Shown here: one piece after another, positions 19,364-27,602 of the stretch | Layout: the number at the start of each line of letters is the position of its first letter | How positions within the stretch are numbered: the stretch's first letter is position 1 | NCBI RefSeq assembly: GCF_003399765.1 | Contig: NZ_NFZV01000015.1 | Coordinates: forward strand, 50,850 to 114,849 | Direction: 5' to 3' | From: Alkalilimnicola ehrlichii | GTDB lineage: Bacteria; Pseudomonadota; Gammaproteobacteria; Nitrococcales; AK92 | DNA length: 64,000 nt | Notes under the pieces: generated by a model | Seen by the model: only the letters and a program-made list of their open reading frames with translations | What the model was told of the DNA's origin: nothing | The model's database searches: none | Translations under genes and position numbers: made by a program

Positions 19364-19900
19364 TCAGCTGAGACCACGACCGCCCCCTGTGGGAGTGCCC
19401 GCGTGCACAGGCGAGGCATCGGGCTCTGGCGAGTCCGCATGAGGGCCGTAAGCCCCTCCGGCAGCAGTGCCGGCTGTGCTTTCGTGGCCGACTCCAAACC
19501 ACCCGCGGCTCAGCGCGCGCGAGAAGGGGGCAAGACGGCTCAAGCGCGGGCGAGGAGTTGCGCTTGCAGGGCGCCGAGCTCCGCCCGCACGAACTCGCGG
19601 AAGACCCGCACCCGCGGCGGCAATCAGGTCCGGGACGGGGCCGATCCCGCCGCCCGCGATCGTCAGGCGCAGCACGCCGGCGTAGTCGCTGGTGCGAATG
19701 GCCGGCCGGCACCCGCGAACTCACGCGACCCCACCAGGTGATGCTCGGCGAGCGCCGTGGGCGCGCCTCCCACCCGCGCGAGGAACACCTGCTGCCGCTG
19801 CATGCGATGGCCGGCGGCGCCGGTGAAGACACCGGTCGGCAGGCGTTTCAGGATCGGGTGCTCGGCAGCCTGCAGTCGGCCTTCATGTTCGGCGGCTGAC
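19364..19900 (-). pseudogene. LysR-type regulator relic (effector-domain fragments)
   Basis: Two minus-strand frames join into the end of a LysR effector domain: first HPILKRLPTGVF and GGAPTALAEHHLVGSREF, then after a shift near 19695 IRTSDYAGVLRLTIAGGGIG, PVPDLIAAAG and REFVRAELGALQAQ. No helix-turn-helix domain is encoded upstream, so the gene is truncated as well as frameshifted. The assignment rests on the general pattern of LysR C-termini. Confidence 0.45.
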
Positions 19901-19984
19901 CGGGTAAACGGAAAGGCGGTCTCCGGTCTCGACCGCCGATGCCGCGCTGAGCGCGGAGGGCCGGCTCTTGCCACCGCGCAGGCC

Positions 19985-21013
19985 TTACCCCGCGACGCGA
20001 TACAGCAGCGCGAACCCGCCGACATAGAGGAGCAGCATGACCAGCGAGTCGACCCCGAAGCGCCAGATTATGAGCCTGCGGCGTTCCAGCAGGCCGATCA
20101 ACGCGACCGTCGTGAGCAAGATGGCGAGCAGGGTCATGCCGAGTGCGAAGGTGCCGGTGTGGTTCAGCACTGGCCCTCCGCGGTAGGCGGCATCCGCGAG
20201 CAGCAGTAGCGACAGGTCGAGGATATTGGCGCCGAAGATGTTCGAGTAGGCCATGGTGTGTTGGCCGAGCCGAATCGCGGAGATCGTCGTGCTCAGTTCC
20301 GGGAGCGAGGTGGCCAGCGCGAGCAGCAGGGCGCCGATCAGGCCTGTCCCGAGGCCGGTTTGCACTGCGAGTGCGTCGGCCATCTGAGCCAGTACGATCC
20401 CCGCGACCAGAATGACCAGACCGAGGCCGCCGATGCCGAGTATCAGGCCCCGGGTCGTTCTGAGCGAGGCCGCGTCCCGTCCCGCCACGCTATCGACGTG
20501 CGGAAACCGCCTCGGCTTCCAGGGCTCGCGGGCACGCCCCTGGTGCAGCAATGCGAAGGCGAGCAGGGCGCAGACGAAGATCGCGATCGTCCACGCGCCC
20601 AGCCCGAACAGGTTGACGTCGCCGAGCAACAGGCCGGCCGCGGTGATGCCTAGCAGCAGCGTGCAGAGCGCCGCCTGCAGCAGAACCGAGGGCTGCGCAA
20701 CCTCGAACGACAGCGGATGACGGCGCAGCACGCTGTCCGCGAGCGCCAGCACGACGACCTGCATGGCCACGCCGCCGAGGATGTTGTTGACCGCCAGGGC
20801 CGGGCTGCCGATCGCCGCCGCTGCGACTGTAGTGCTGCCTTCGGGCAGCGAGGTGACTCCACCGAGTAGCACGGCTCCCAGCAAGGCGCGACCGATGCCG
20901 GTGCGCTCGGCAAGCAGGTCTGCGGCCACGGCCAGACGAACGCCGGCCTGGTAAACGGCTGCGGCGGCGAGTACGAACAGAGCCAGGTTCAGCCAGACCG
21001 GCCATTGTTCCAC
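19985..21013 (-). CDS. Ca2+/cation antiporter (CaCA family) membrane protein
   Basis: A 342-residue inner-membrane exchanger of the Ca2+/cation antiporter superfamily, which uses H+ or Na+ gradients to export cations. It has two homologous halves, each with an alpha repeat: LLGGVTSLPEGSTTV near residue 55 and LALATSLPELSTTISA near residue 240. The acidic residues of the S-L-P-E boxes are expected ion ligands. About ten hydrophobic helices are evident, with a hydrophilic loop (REPWKPRRFPHVDS) in the middle. The ATG at 21013 is preceded by GGGAG. The gene lies in a metal-transport block and is probably monocistronic. Which cation it moves is not determinable. Confidence 0.88.
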   Translation of the reverse strand: MEQWPVWLNLALFVLAAAAVYQAGVRLAVAADLLAERTGIGRALLGAVLLGGVTSLPEGSTTVAAAAIGSPALAVNNILGGVAMQVVVLALADSVLRRHPLSFEVAQPSVLLQAALCTLLLGITAAGLLLGDVNLFGLGAWTIAIFVCALLAFALLHQGRAREPWKPRRFPHVDSVAGRDAASLRTTRGLILGIGGLGLVILVAGIVLAQMADALAVQTGLGTGLIGALLLALATSLPELSTTISAIRLGQHTMAYSNIFGANILDLSLLLLADAAYRGGPVLNHTGTFALGMTLLAILLTTVALIGLLERRRLIIWRFGVDSLVMLLLYVGGFALLYRVAG

Positions 21014-21235
21014 TCCCAGAATCGCCCCTTACCTCCTCTGCCGAGACATAGGCGGCTTCCGGCGAAACGGGGGTGGCGCTTCGATATCCGCTCCCTGCCG
21101 TAACCGGGCCGCCGCGGCAAGGCGGCCTCGATCGGGACGCCCCTGCGCCAATCCTCCAACTCCGCCCGAACTTGCGGCCGCCGCGCCGCGGGCTCAAGCT
21201 CGGGCGGTTAGCGGTCTACGGACCCGGGTGCGGTC

Positions 21236-21496
21236 TCAAGCCAGCAAGGCATAGATGCCAAGCCCGATGAACAGCAGGGCCGCGATGCCGCGGATCAGCT
21301 TCAGTGGCAGTTTCTCAGCTGCAAAACCGCCAGCGAGTACCACCGGTACGTTCGCCGCCAGCATGCCGACGGTGGTTCCGACGATGACCAACAGGGTTTC
21401 CTCGAACCGCGCCGCCAGGACCACGGTAGCGACTTGAGTCTTGTCGCCGATCTCGGCCAGGGCGACCAGCAGGGTAGAGACGAGAAGCGCTTCCAC
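21236..21496 (-). CDS. GDT1/TMEM165 (UPF0016) family Mn2+ exporter, half-size
   Basis: An 86-residue membrane protein with three hydrophobic helices and a single copy of the family signature E-x-G-D-K-T (ALAEIGDKTQVATV). Full-size relatives have two such halves, so this one would need to dimerise. Bacterial members (MneA/MntX-like) export manganese. The start is GTG 21496 behind GAGG; the longer open frame to 21619 runs through the riboswitch and is not translated. The yybP-ykoY motif directly upstream makes manganese the very likely substrate and inducer. It is divergent from the P1B-5 ATPase. Confidence 0.9.
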   Translation of the reverse strand: MEALLVSTLLVALAEIGDKTQVATVVLAARFEETLLVIVGTTVGMLAANVPVVLAGGFAAEKLPLKLIRGIAALLFIGLGIYALLA

Positions 21497-21564
21497 GGTG
21501 GGTTCCTCAGGGGCGGGCTGTTGACCGATGACACGAAACCCCGCCCACCCCGGACGAGGGAATC

Positions 21565-21668
21565 GTGTCAAAGGTCTCGCCAAACCGAAGTCGCGCATGC
21601 CATGGCCCATGCGGGCCAACTATGTTGACAGGCGCCCTCCGCCGGAGCGAAGGCGGCTACTCCCCTAA
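21565..21668 (-). promoter_or_regulatory. yybP-ykoY manganese riboswitch
   Basis: On the minus strand the leader carries the conserved aptamer blocks in order: GGGGAGTAG (21665-21657), GTCAACATAG (21629-21620) and GGCGAGACCTTTG (21581-21569). This RNA class binds Mn2+ and turns on manganese exporters. Downstream, GACACGA (21569-21563) can pair with TCGTGTC (21536-21530), overlapping the aptamer's 3' end. GGGCGGG can also pair with CCCGCCC just ahead of the ribosome site. This suggests a translational or mixed expression platform. The aptamer call is strong; the switching mechanism is inferred. Confidence 0.9.
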
Positions 21669-21809
21669 GACGGCGGGCATCGTAGCAACTTCATCATGTA
21701 GTGCCAAGTCGCCGGGCCAGGAAAGAGGCCGCGTGCCGCGTCTCGCGGGCACCTATTCGAAGGCGGCCGTAGCCCGTATGTTCACCGCAAGGACGGAGGG
21801 CGGACGGCC

Positions 21810-24091
21810 ATGGGCTCCTGGATCTCGAACCGCAACCTGATGCTGACCGCGCTGGTCGCCGGCCTGCTCGTCGCGGGCGGCGTGGCATGGCTGCTTGGTG
21901 CCTCGCCCGCGCCGCCGTGGATCGCGGCGATCGTAATGATGCTGATCGTTGCAACGGTGGAGACCCTGCGCGCGCTGTGGCGGCGCCAGGCCGGCATCGA
22001 CCTGTTGGCGCTGCTGACCATGGCCGGCACCCTGGTGCTTGCGGAGTATCTTGCCGGCGCCGTCATCGCGTTCATGTTCGCCAGCGGTCGGATGCTTGAG
22101 GAATACGCCGGCCGCCGGGCCCGCAAGGCGCTCACCGCCTTGCTGGAGCGGGCGCCGCGGCTGGCCCACCGGCTCACGGCCGCCGGAGCCGAGGCGGTGC
22201 CGGTGGATGCGGTGGCGGTCGGCGATCACCTGCTGGTCAAACCGGGCGAGATCGTCCCCGTCGACGGCCTGCTCTCGTCGAGTTCGGCGCAGCTCGACGA
22301 GGCGGCCCTGACCGGCGAGTCGGTGCCACGCCTGCGCGCGCGCGGCGAGCGCCTGGCGAGCGGCGTCGTCAACGCCGGCGGGCCGCTGGAGATGCAGGCC
22401 CTGGCCACCGCGGCCGACAGCACCTACGCCGGGGTGGTGCGGATGGTCGAGCAGGCGCAGGCCGGCGAGGCGCCGTTTACCCGCATGGCCGACCGCTACG
22501 CGTTGCTGTTTACCCCACTGGTGCTGCTCATTGCCGCCCTGGCGTGGGCCTATTCCGGCGAGCCGGTGCGGGCGCTCGCGGTGCTGGTGGTGGCGACGCC
22601 ATGCCCGCTGATCCTGGCCGCGCCGGTGGCCATCGTGGCGGCGATCTCGCGCGCGGCCCGGCGCGGCATCCTGATCAAGAACGGGGCGGCGCTGGAGCAG
22701 CTGGCGCGGGTCAACGTCATGCTGTTCGACAAGACCGGGACCCTGACCACCGGCCTGGCGCGGCTGGTGGCAATTGAGGTACGGGCCGGTGTCGATGCCG
22801 ATGAGCTGCTGCGCTTGGCCGCCTCGCTGGATCAGGTTTCACAGCACGTCACGGCGCAGTCGCTGGTGACCGAGGCGCGTCGGCGGACGTTGGCACTGAG
22901 CCTGCCCCAAGGGGCGCAGGAGCATGCAGGGGAGGGGCTGCGCGGCCGGGTCGACGGGCGCGAGGTGGCGGTCGGCTCGCTCGCGCTGGCAAGCTTCGGT
23001 GGCGAAGCCGACGCCTGGACCGCAAGCGTGCTCGAGCGGATGGAGCTCGAGGGCCTATCCGGTGCCTTCGTCGGTGTGGATGGGCGGCTGGCCGGCGTGC
23101 TGTTGCTGTCCGATCAAATCCGCCTGGATACCCCGCGTGCCCTGCGTGAGCTGCGTCGCGCAGGTGTGCGGCGCACCGTGATGCTCAGCGGCGATCGCCA
23201 GGAGATAGCGGAGGCGGTTGCCACGGCCTTGGGTGTCGATGCGGTGCTGGGCGAGCGCTCGCGGCCGGCAAGGTCGAGGCGGTCACGGCCGAACGCGCCA
23301 ATGGCGTTACGGCGATGGCCGGCGACGGCATCAACGACGCCCCGGCGCTGGCGGCGGCGCACGTGGGAATCGCCATGGGCGCGCGCGGCTCGGCGGCGTC
23401 CTCGGAGGCGGGGGACGTGGTGTTGTTGGTCGATCGCTTCGACCGTCTTCCCGAAGGTCTCCGGATCGCGCAGCGCGGACGGCGCATCGCCTTGCAGAGT
23501 GTCGTGGTGGGAATGGGGCTTTCCGGGGTGGCGATGGGGTTTGCGGCGGTAGGCCTGCTGGCCCCGGTTGCCGGAGCGGTGCTGCAGGAAGGGATCGATG
23601 TGGCGGTTATTCTCAACGCGTTGCGGGCGCTGCGCTCCGACCCCGAGCAACGGCGAGCGCCGCGACTGCCGCCGGAGCTTGCTCAAGAGCTGCGGGCGCA
23701 GCATGAGCGACTGCATCCTGTGTTGGAGCGTATCGAGCGGGCGGCGAAGGCCCTCAACGACCGCGAGACGACCGATGTGCTGCCTGAGCTCGATGCGGTC
23801 GCAGAGGTTATCGCGCAGCGTCTTCTTCCACATGAGCGCGAGGACGAGGCGCAGCTTTATCCTAAGCTTGCGCCGATCGTGGGAGGGTTCGATCCGCTTG
23901 GAAGCATGAGTCGGGGGCATCGCGAGATCTTCTGCCTGGCGCGCCGTCTGGATCAACGGATCGCAGCGCTGGGGCAGGCACCGCCGGACGAGCGGCAGTT
24001 GCAGGAGCTAAGACGCCTGCTGTTCGAGCTGGATGCCGTTCTCAGATTGCACTTTGCTCAGGAAGACGAGCTGTACTTTAACCTTGAGTGA
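21810..24091 (+). CDS. P1B-5 heavy-metal ATPase with C-terminal hemerythrin domain, one frameshift
   Basis: P-type ATPase of about 760 residues after repair. The transmembrane metal motif is TPCPLILAAPVA, the P1B-5 signature, not CPC or SPC; the group has been linked to nickel and iron export (Nia-like). ALTGESVP, DKTGTLTTG and AGDGINDAPAL complete the catalytic set. The C-terminus (about 625-760) is a hemerythrin-like HHE domain: QHERLH, LLPHEREDE, RGHREI and LHFAQEDE hold the expected His/Glu/Asp di-iron ligands, a known P1B-5 feature. The frame shifts near 23258-23262, before the hinge; one added base joins the parts. There is no N-terminal metal-binding domain. Divergent from the Mn exporter. 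Confidence 0.88.
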
Positions 24092-24366
24092 GGCCTAGGG
24101 AGACGCTGATCAATTCCTTGGTGCCGATGAGCTTTATCTTGAGATCGAGAAAGCTAGCGCTCTCGAGCCAGCGGGCAGGTGAGTGGCCGTGCCACGAAGT
24201 TCCGATAGCCGCTGAACAGCAGGATCAGCAAAAGGCTGGCGATCAGAGTGGTATCGACCAGGGCAAGCACCGCAAGTACCACGTCATGATTTTCAGGCGT
24301 CCAGACGCTGGCGATAACCAGAAACAGTTGACGCAGGCTGCCTTTATCATGGTGCAGGCCTAGGCC
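24079..24366 (-). pseudogene. UPF0114 (YqhA-like) membrane protein relic
   Basis: The minus strand encodes VVLAVLALVDTTLIASLLL and ILLFSGYRNFVARPL, the core of UPF0114/YqhA proteins. After a shift near 24175 the tail continues WLESASFLDLKIKLIGTKE. The N-terminal membrane helix is not seen and the end overlaps the stop of the P1B-5 gene. It is therefore a truncated, frameshifted copy; a read error could explain the shift but not the missing start. Confidence 0.65.
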
Positions 24367-24506
24367 GGTCGGGCGCGCCTTGGGCGGCAGCTAACCCCTA
24401 TGTAATCTGCTGAGCGGAACGGATGCTCGCGGCCCTTGGCATGTTTAGCTTGGGCGATGCGCCGCAACACAATAGCCTTGTGTTGGCTCGGCTGAGGCTG
24501 TCCGCG

Positions 24507-25511
24507 CTAAAACTGTACTGGCGGCAGCTCAGCATCGGGCGGCGACACCTGCGTAAGGCTTTCCAGCTCCAGGAAGCGCCGCAGGATAGCTTGCTCCGTA
24601 CGTCCCTTCCTCCGCGCAGGAACGGGAAAGCGAGCGATCAGATGGATCTCTTCAGGCTTTGGAAAGAGCAGCGTGACCCGCGGCTGTACGGAGGGCACCT
24701 CGATTCCCTGGCGCCGCCCAACGCGCGAGATGTGTCGCTGCGCGGCGTCGATGAACTCCTCGCACACCTCTGTGGCGGCTTGCAGCAGATGTCTCTCGAT
24801 GCGCACCCAGTCCTCTTTGCGCGAGGCGGGCATGACGCTTGTGTGGAGGACGTAGTCTTCGGTGTAGCTCTCGTTGACGACCGGTTCGGCAAGAAATACC
24901 GAATTAGGTATAACCACCGCACGCCCTGTGTGTTGATGGGATAGCTGGTCGGGGCCGATCTCGAGAACAGTGGTGGTTAGCATGTTCAGGTCGATTACAT
25001 CGCCCCGCAGCTTCTTGACCTCGACCCGGTCGCCGATGCTGAACATGTTTGTGCTCGAGCGTAGCATGCCGCCCGTCAAGCACATCAGCAGCTCCTTGGT
25101 CGAGAGGATGATCGCCGCGGCAAACGCAACAACGGACAAAGCCAGCGTACGGAGTTGCTCGGCCCAGACCACTACGAGTAGGAACAGACAGAGCAGCACC
25201 GCCACGTTGCGCACCATAACGAGCCAGCGCCGCCGCGCCTCCAGCGTGGACCACTCCAGGCGGCGGATGCTTGCCGCAGCGAACCGATAGGCGAAAGTCA
25301 AGCCTGCAATGAGCAGTACACTGCTGATGAGCTTACTCAGAAGTGGACCTGCCGAAAAATTGGCGAATAGCTCCACGGGAACCTCAATGCTTCGCAACCC
25401 TGACGAGGCGTCGATTATCCGGCCAACTGTGGCGGCCGTCACGCGATTACCTTTGATCGGCTTCACAACTTCGATCAGAGGCGCGAAGAAGGGGCCTCGG
25501 AGGGCGGTCAA
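24507..25511 (-). CDS. MscS-family mechanosensitive channel
   Basis: A 334-residue small-conductance mechanosensitive channel homologue that would open under membrane tension during osmotic downshock. Four hydrophobic segments lie in residues about 50-165. The pore-lining region and beta domain follow: LTGGMLRSSTNMFSIGDRVEV, DVIDLNMLTTTVLEIG and VVIPNSVFLAEPVVN, the last being the usual V-x-x-P-N-S box. The C-terminal domain is about 120 residues. The ATG at 25511 overlaps the end of the upstream ACP-like frame by 65 bases; a downstream start near 25400 is possible. The relation to the metal genes is unclear. Confidence 0.88.
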   Translation of the reverse strand: MTALRGPFFAPLIEVVKPIKGNRVTAATVGRIIDASSGLRSIEVPVELFANFSAGPLLSKLISSVLLIAGLTFAYRFAAASIRRLEWSTLEARRRWLVMVRNVAVLLCLFLLVVVWAEQLRTLALSVVAFAAAIILSTKELLMCLTGGMLRSSTNMFSIGDRVEVKKLRGDVIDLNMLTTTVLEIGPDQLSHQHTGRAVVIPNSVFLAEPVVNESYTEDYVLHTSVMPASRKEDWVRIERHLLQAATEVCEEFIDAAQRHISRVGRRQGIEVPSVQPRVTLLFPKPEEIHLIARFPVPARRKGRTEQAILRRFLELESLTQVSPPDAELPPVQF

Positions 25512-25815
25512 CCGCGTCGCCGTACATGTCTGCCATGCCTATCAGGGGCATCAGGGCACGCGCACTGTCCGCATGGAATGCATCTTCCGGTAAGGTGACG
25601 TTAAACGCTGTATCGATGCGAGTGAGGAGTTCCGCCCGCGCCAAACTGTCTAGCCCCAGATCCCGCTCAAGGTGCGAGTCCAGGGTGATCGGAGGTAGAG
25701 CCTGCCCTGGCGGTCCCGAGCGGACTTCGGCGCTGAGCCGTGCGATAAGCGTCAGCAGGCGTGTTTCCACCCCTTCGCTGGCTGCTGCGTTTGGTTCGCC
25801 CTGCGAGTCACTCAT
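25447..25815 (-). CDS. Acyl carrier protein-like protein
   Basis: A 122-residue protein with one acyl/peptidyl carrier domain (about residues 20-85). The phosphopantetheine attachment serine is in LERDLGLDSLARAELL, followed by DTAFNVTLPEDAFHAD, normal for ACP helix III. The ATG at 25815 (MSDSQGEP) is preferred over the longer frame from 25920. The last 35 residues are rich in Arg and Pro and unlike any ACP; they overlap the MscS start, so the true end may have been altered by a frameshift. Such stand-alone carriers often precede an acyl-AMP ligase, but none is next to it here. The partner is unknown. Confidence 0.75.
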   Translation of the reverse strand: MSDSQGEPNAAASEGVETRLLTLIARLSAEVRSGPPGQALPPITLDSHLERDLGLDSLARAELLTRIDTAFNVTLPEDAFHADSARALMPLIGMADMYGDAVDRPPRPLLRASDRSCEADQR

Positions 25816-26032
25816 CGGCGCGCTCCTCAAGGAGGCGTGGCGTCCCTCAATACCAGATGGGGGGAAGCCTCGTCTCGGCGACTGCGATCGGAGGGTATGG
25901 CTTGGGGGCTGCATCGGCATTAGCGGCTGGAACTGCCTACGGGAAGTGCCGGTTGATGTTGGTGAGCCGGATCTTTAATGGTGAGTTGAGAAGCGTTCCT
26001 ATTTGTATTAATGTTTCGGCGTTCATCTTGTA

Positions 26033-26548
26033 ATGAGGTTGCCGGCCGCCATGCCCCTCGTCGAGCCTTTCGTTGCGACGCTCTATCGCGATCATCACAC
26101 TTGGTTGCACCGTCTGCTGCAGCGCCGCCTACCATGCGCGGAGACGGCCGCGGACCTCGTGCAGGACGTCTTCGTTCGACTGCTGGGTCGACCGGCGCTG
26201 CCGGCTATGGATGAACCGCGGGCGTACCTGGCCCGTATCGCCAACGGCTTGGCGATCGATCATCGGCGCCGGCAGGCGGTAGAGCGTGCCTGGTTGGAGA
26301 CGCTGGCGGCCCTGCCCGAGGCGCAGGCGCCGTCGGCCGAGGATAGCGTGCTGATCATCGATGCGTTGGCGCGGGTCGACGCGTTGCTGGACGGGCTCAA
26401 GCCACGCGTGCGCGAGGTGTTTCTCTTATCTCGCCTGGAAGGGTTGAGTCATCCGGCTATTGCCCGCCAGTTGCAGGTCTCCTTGAGCACGGTGGAAAAG
26501 GATATGGCACTCGCGCTACGGCACTGCTACCGAGTGATGCTCGGCTGA
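26033..26548 (+). CDS. FecI-type ECF sigma factor
   Basis: A 171-residue extracytoplasmic-function sigma factor. Region 2 is around FVATLYRDHHTWLHRLLQRR and TAADLVQDVFVRLL, and region 4 around LKPRVREVFLLSRLEGL and IARQLQVSLSTVEKDM. It would direct RNA polymerase to the TonB-receptor promoter when signalled through FecR. The ATG at 26033 gives the usual length. Its stop overlaps the fecR-like start by one base, so the two are coupled. An iron-responsive Fur site is expected upstream, but none close to consensus was found. Confidence 0.92.
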   Translation: MRLPAAMPLVEPFVATLYRDHHTWLHRLLQRRLPCAETAADLVQDVFVRLLGRPALPAMDEPRAYLARIANGLAIDHRRRQAVERAWLETLAALPEAQAPSAEDSVLIIDALARVDALLDGLKPRVREVFLLSRLEGLSHPAIARQLQVSLSTVEKDMALALRHCYRVMLG

Positions 26549-27516
26549 TGGCGAGCACGGCGGGCGCACCGAATACTCAGGCCGATATTCCCGAGCCGGT
26601 GCTCGAGCGTGCTATCGCGTGGGCGGTGACGCTCAATTCGGGGACGGCCTCGGCCGCCGATCGTGCCGCATTCGCCGAGTGGCTGGCGCTCGCGGCCGTA
26701 CACCGTTGTGCTTGGCAGCGGATTCAGGCGGTGGAGCAGGAGTTCGCCGGCATACGCCCGCTCGGCGAGTCGGCTCATCGAACACTGCGCGGGTCCACGC
26801 GGCGGCGCCGGCGCGGCGTGCTGGCCGGTGGCTTGTGCTCGTTCGTGCTCCTGTTTTTTACGCTGTTCCTGCTGCCCATGCCCCAGCTGCAGCAGGAATA
26901 CGTTACCGCCGCCGGCGAGCGGCGTACCCTCGACTTGCCGGGCGGTGCCCGGGTCTACCTCGACGGTGGCACCGTACTCACCGTCGAGCTTGGCGAGGCG
27001 CCGACTCTGCGGCTTCGCCGCGGCGAGCTGTTCGTCGACTCGGGCTTGGCGCAGGCGGCCGATAAACCGCGCGTCTGGACGGCGGACGGTGTGGCGACCC
27101 CGCTAGGCACCCGGTTCACGGTGACCAAACGCGCCGCCGGTACTGAGATCGCCGTGACCGAGGGCGACGTGCTGCTTGCAACGGCTACCGGTGAGAGCCT
27201 CGCTACCGCCCGTGTCGGCGAGCGTTGGCGCCTTGCCGACGGCGTCGCGGTAGCGGTGGCTAACAACGGGCTGCGTCCCGGCGCTTGGCGCGAAGGCATC
27301 ATCGAGGCGGACGATGCCCCGCTCGGCGAGGTGTTGGAGGCGCTTGCGCGGCACCGCCGCGGCTGGTTGCACTACGACGCCGAGGCCGCCGCGCTGCGCG
27401 TGAGCGGTGTATTCCGTCTGGACGATGCCGACGGCGCCTTGGTGGTGCTTGAGGGTACGCTGCCGGTCCGTGTTGAGCGCCGCACGCCGTGGTGGGTAAG
27501 CGTCCGGCACAAATAG
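26548..27516 (+). CDS. FecR-type anti-sigma/sigma regulator
   Basis: A 322-residue inner-membrane signal transducer. The N-terminal cytoplasmic DUF4880-like domain (about 15-60, AIAWAVTLNSGTASAADR) binds the sigma factor. One transmembrane helix (about 92-112, LCSFVLLFFTLFLLPMP) leads to a periplasmic FecR domain with TAAGERRTLDLPGGARVYLD and DGVATPLGTRF. A C-terminal STN-like segment (DDAPLGEVLEALARHRRGW) ends it. It follows the sigma gene with a 1-base overlap and precedes the TonB receptor by 86 bases, the standard fecI-fecR-fecA order. Confidence 0.92.
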   Translation: MASTAGAPNTQADIPEPVLERAIAWAVTLNSGTASAADRAAFAEWLALAAVHRCAWQRIQAVEQEFAGIRPLGESAHRTLRGSTRRRRRGVLAGGLCSFVLLFFTLFLLPMPQLQQEYVTAAGERRTLDLPGGARVYLDGGTVLTVELGEAPTLRLRRGELFVDSGLAQAADKPRVWTADGVATPLGTRFTVTKRAAGTEIAVTEGDVLLATATGESLATARVGERWRLADGVAVAVANNGLRPGAWREGIIEADDAPLGEVLEALARHRRGWLHYDAEAAALRVSGVFRLDDADGALVVLEGTLPVRVERRTPWWVSVRHK

Positions 27517-27602
27517 CCTAAATTTCTTTTACGGGGTCGGGCCGGTTCGTTCGGCAAGGAAGGTAGAACAACCTCATCTCGAACGGAAAGAGCCCTAACA
27601 AT

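Noticed and set aside
25921..26032. Fur box ahead of the fecI-like gene
   Set aside because: AT-rich stretches exist, but none approaches the inverted GATAAT consensus.
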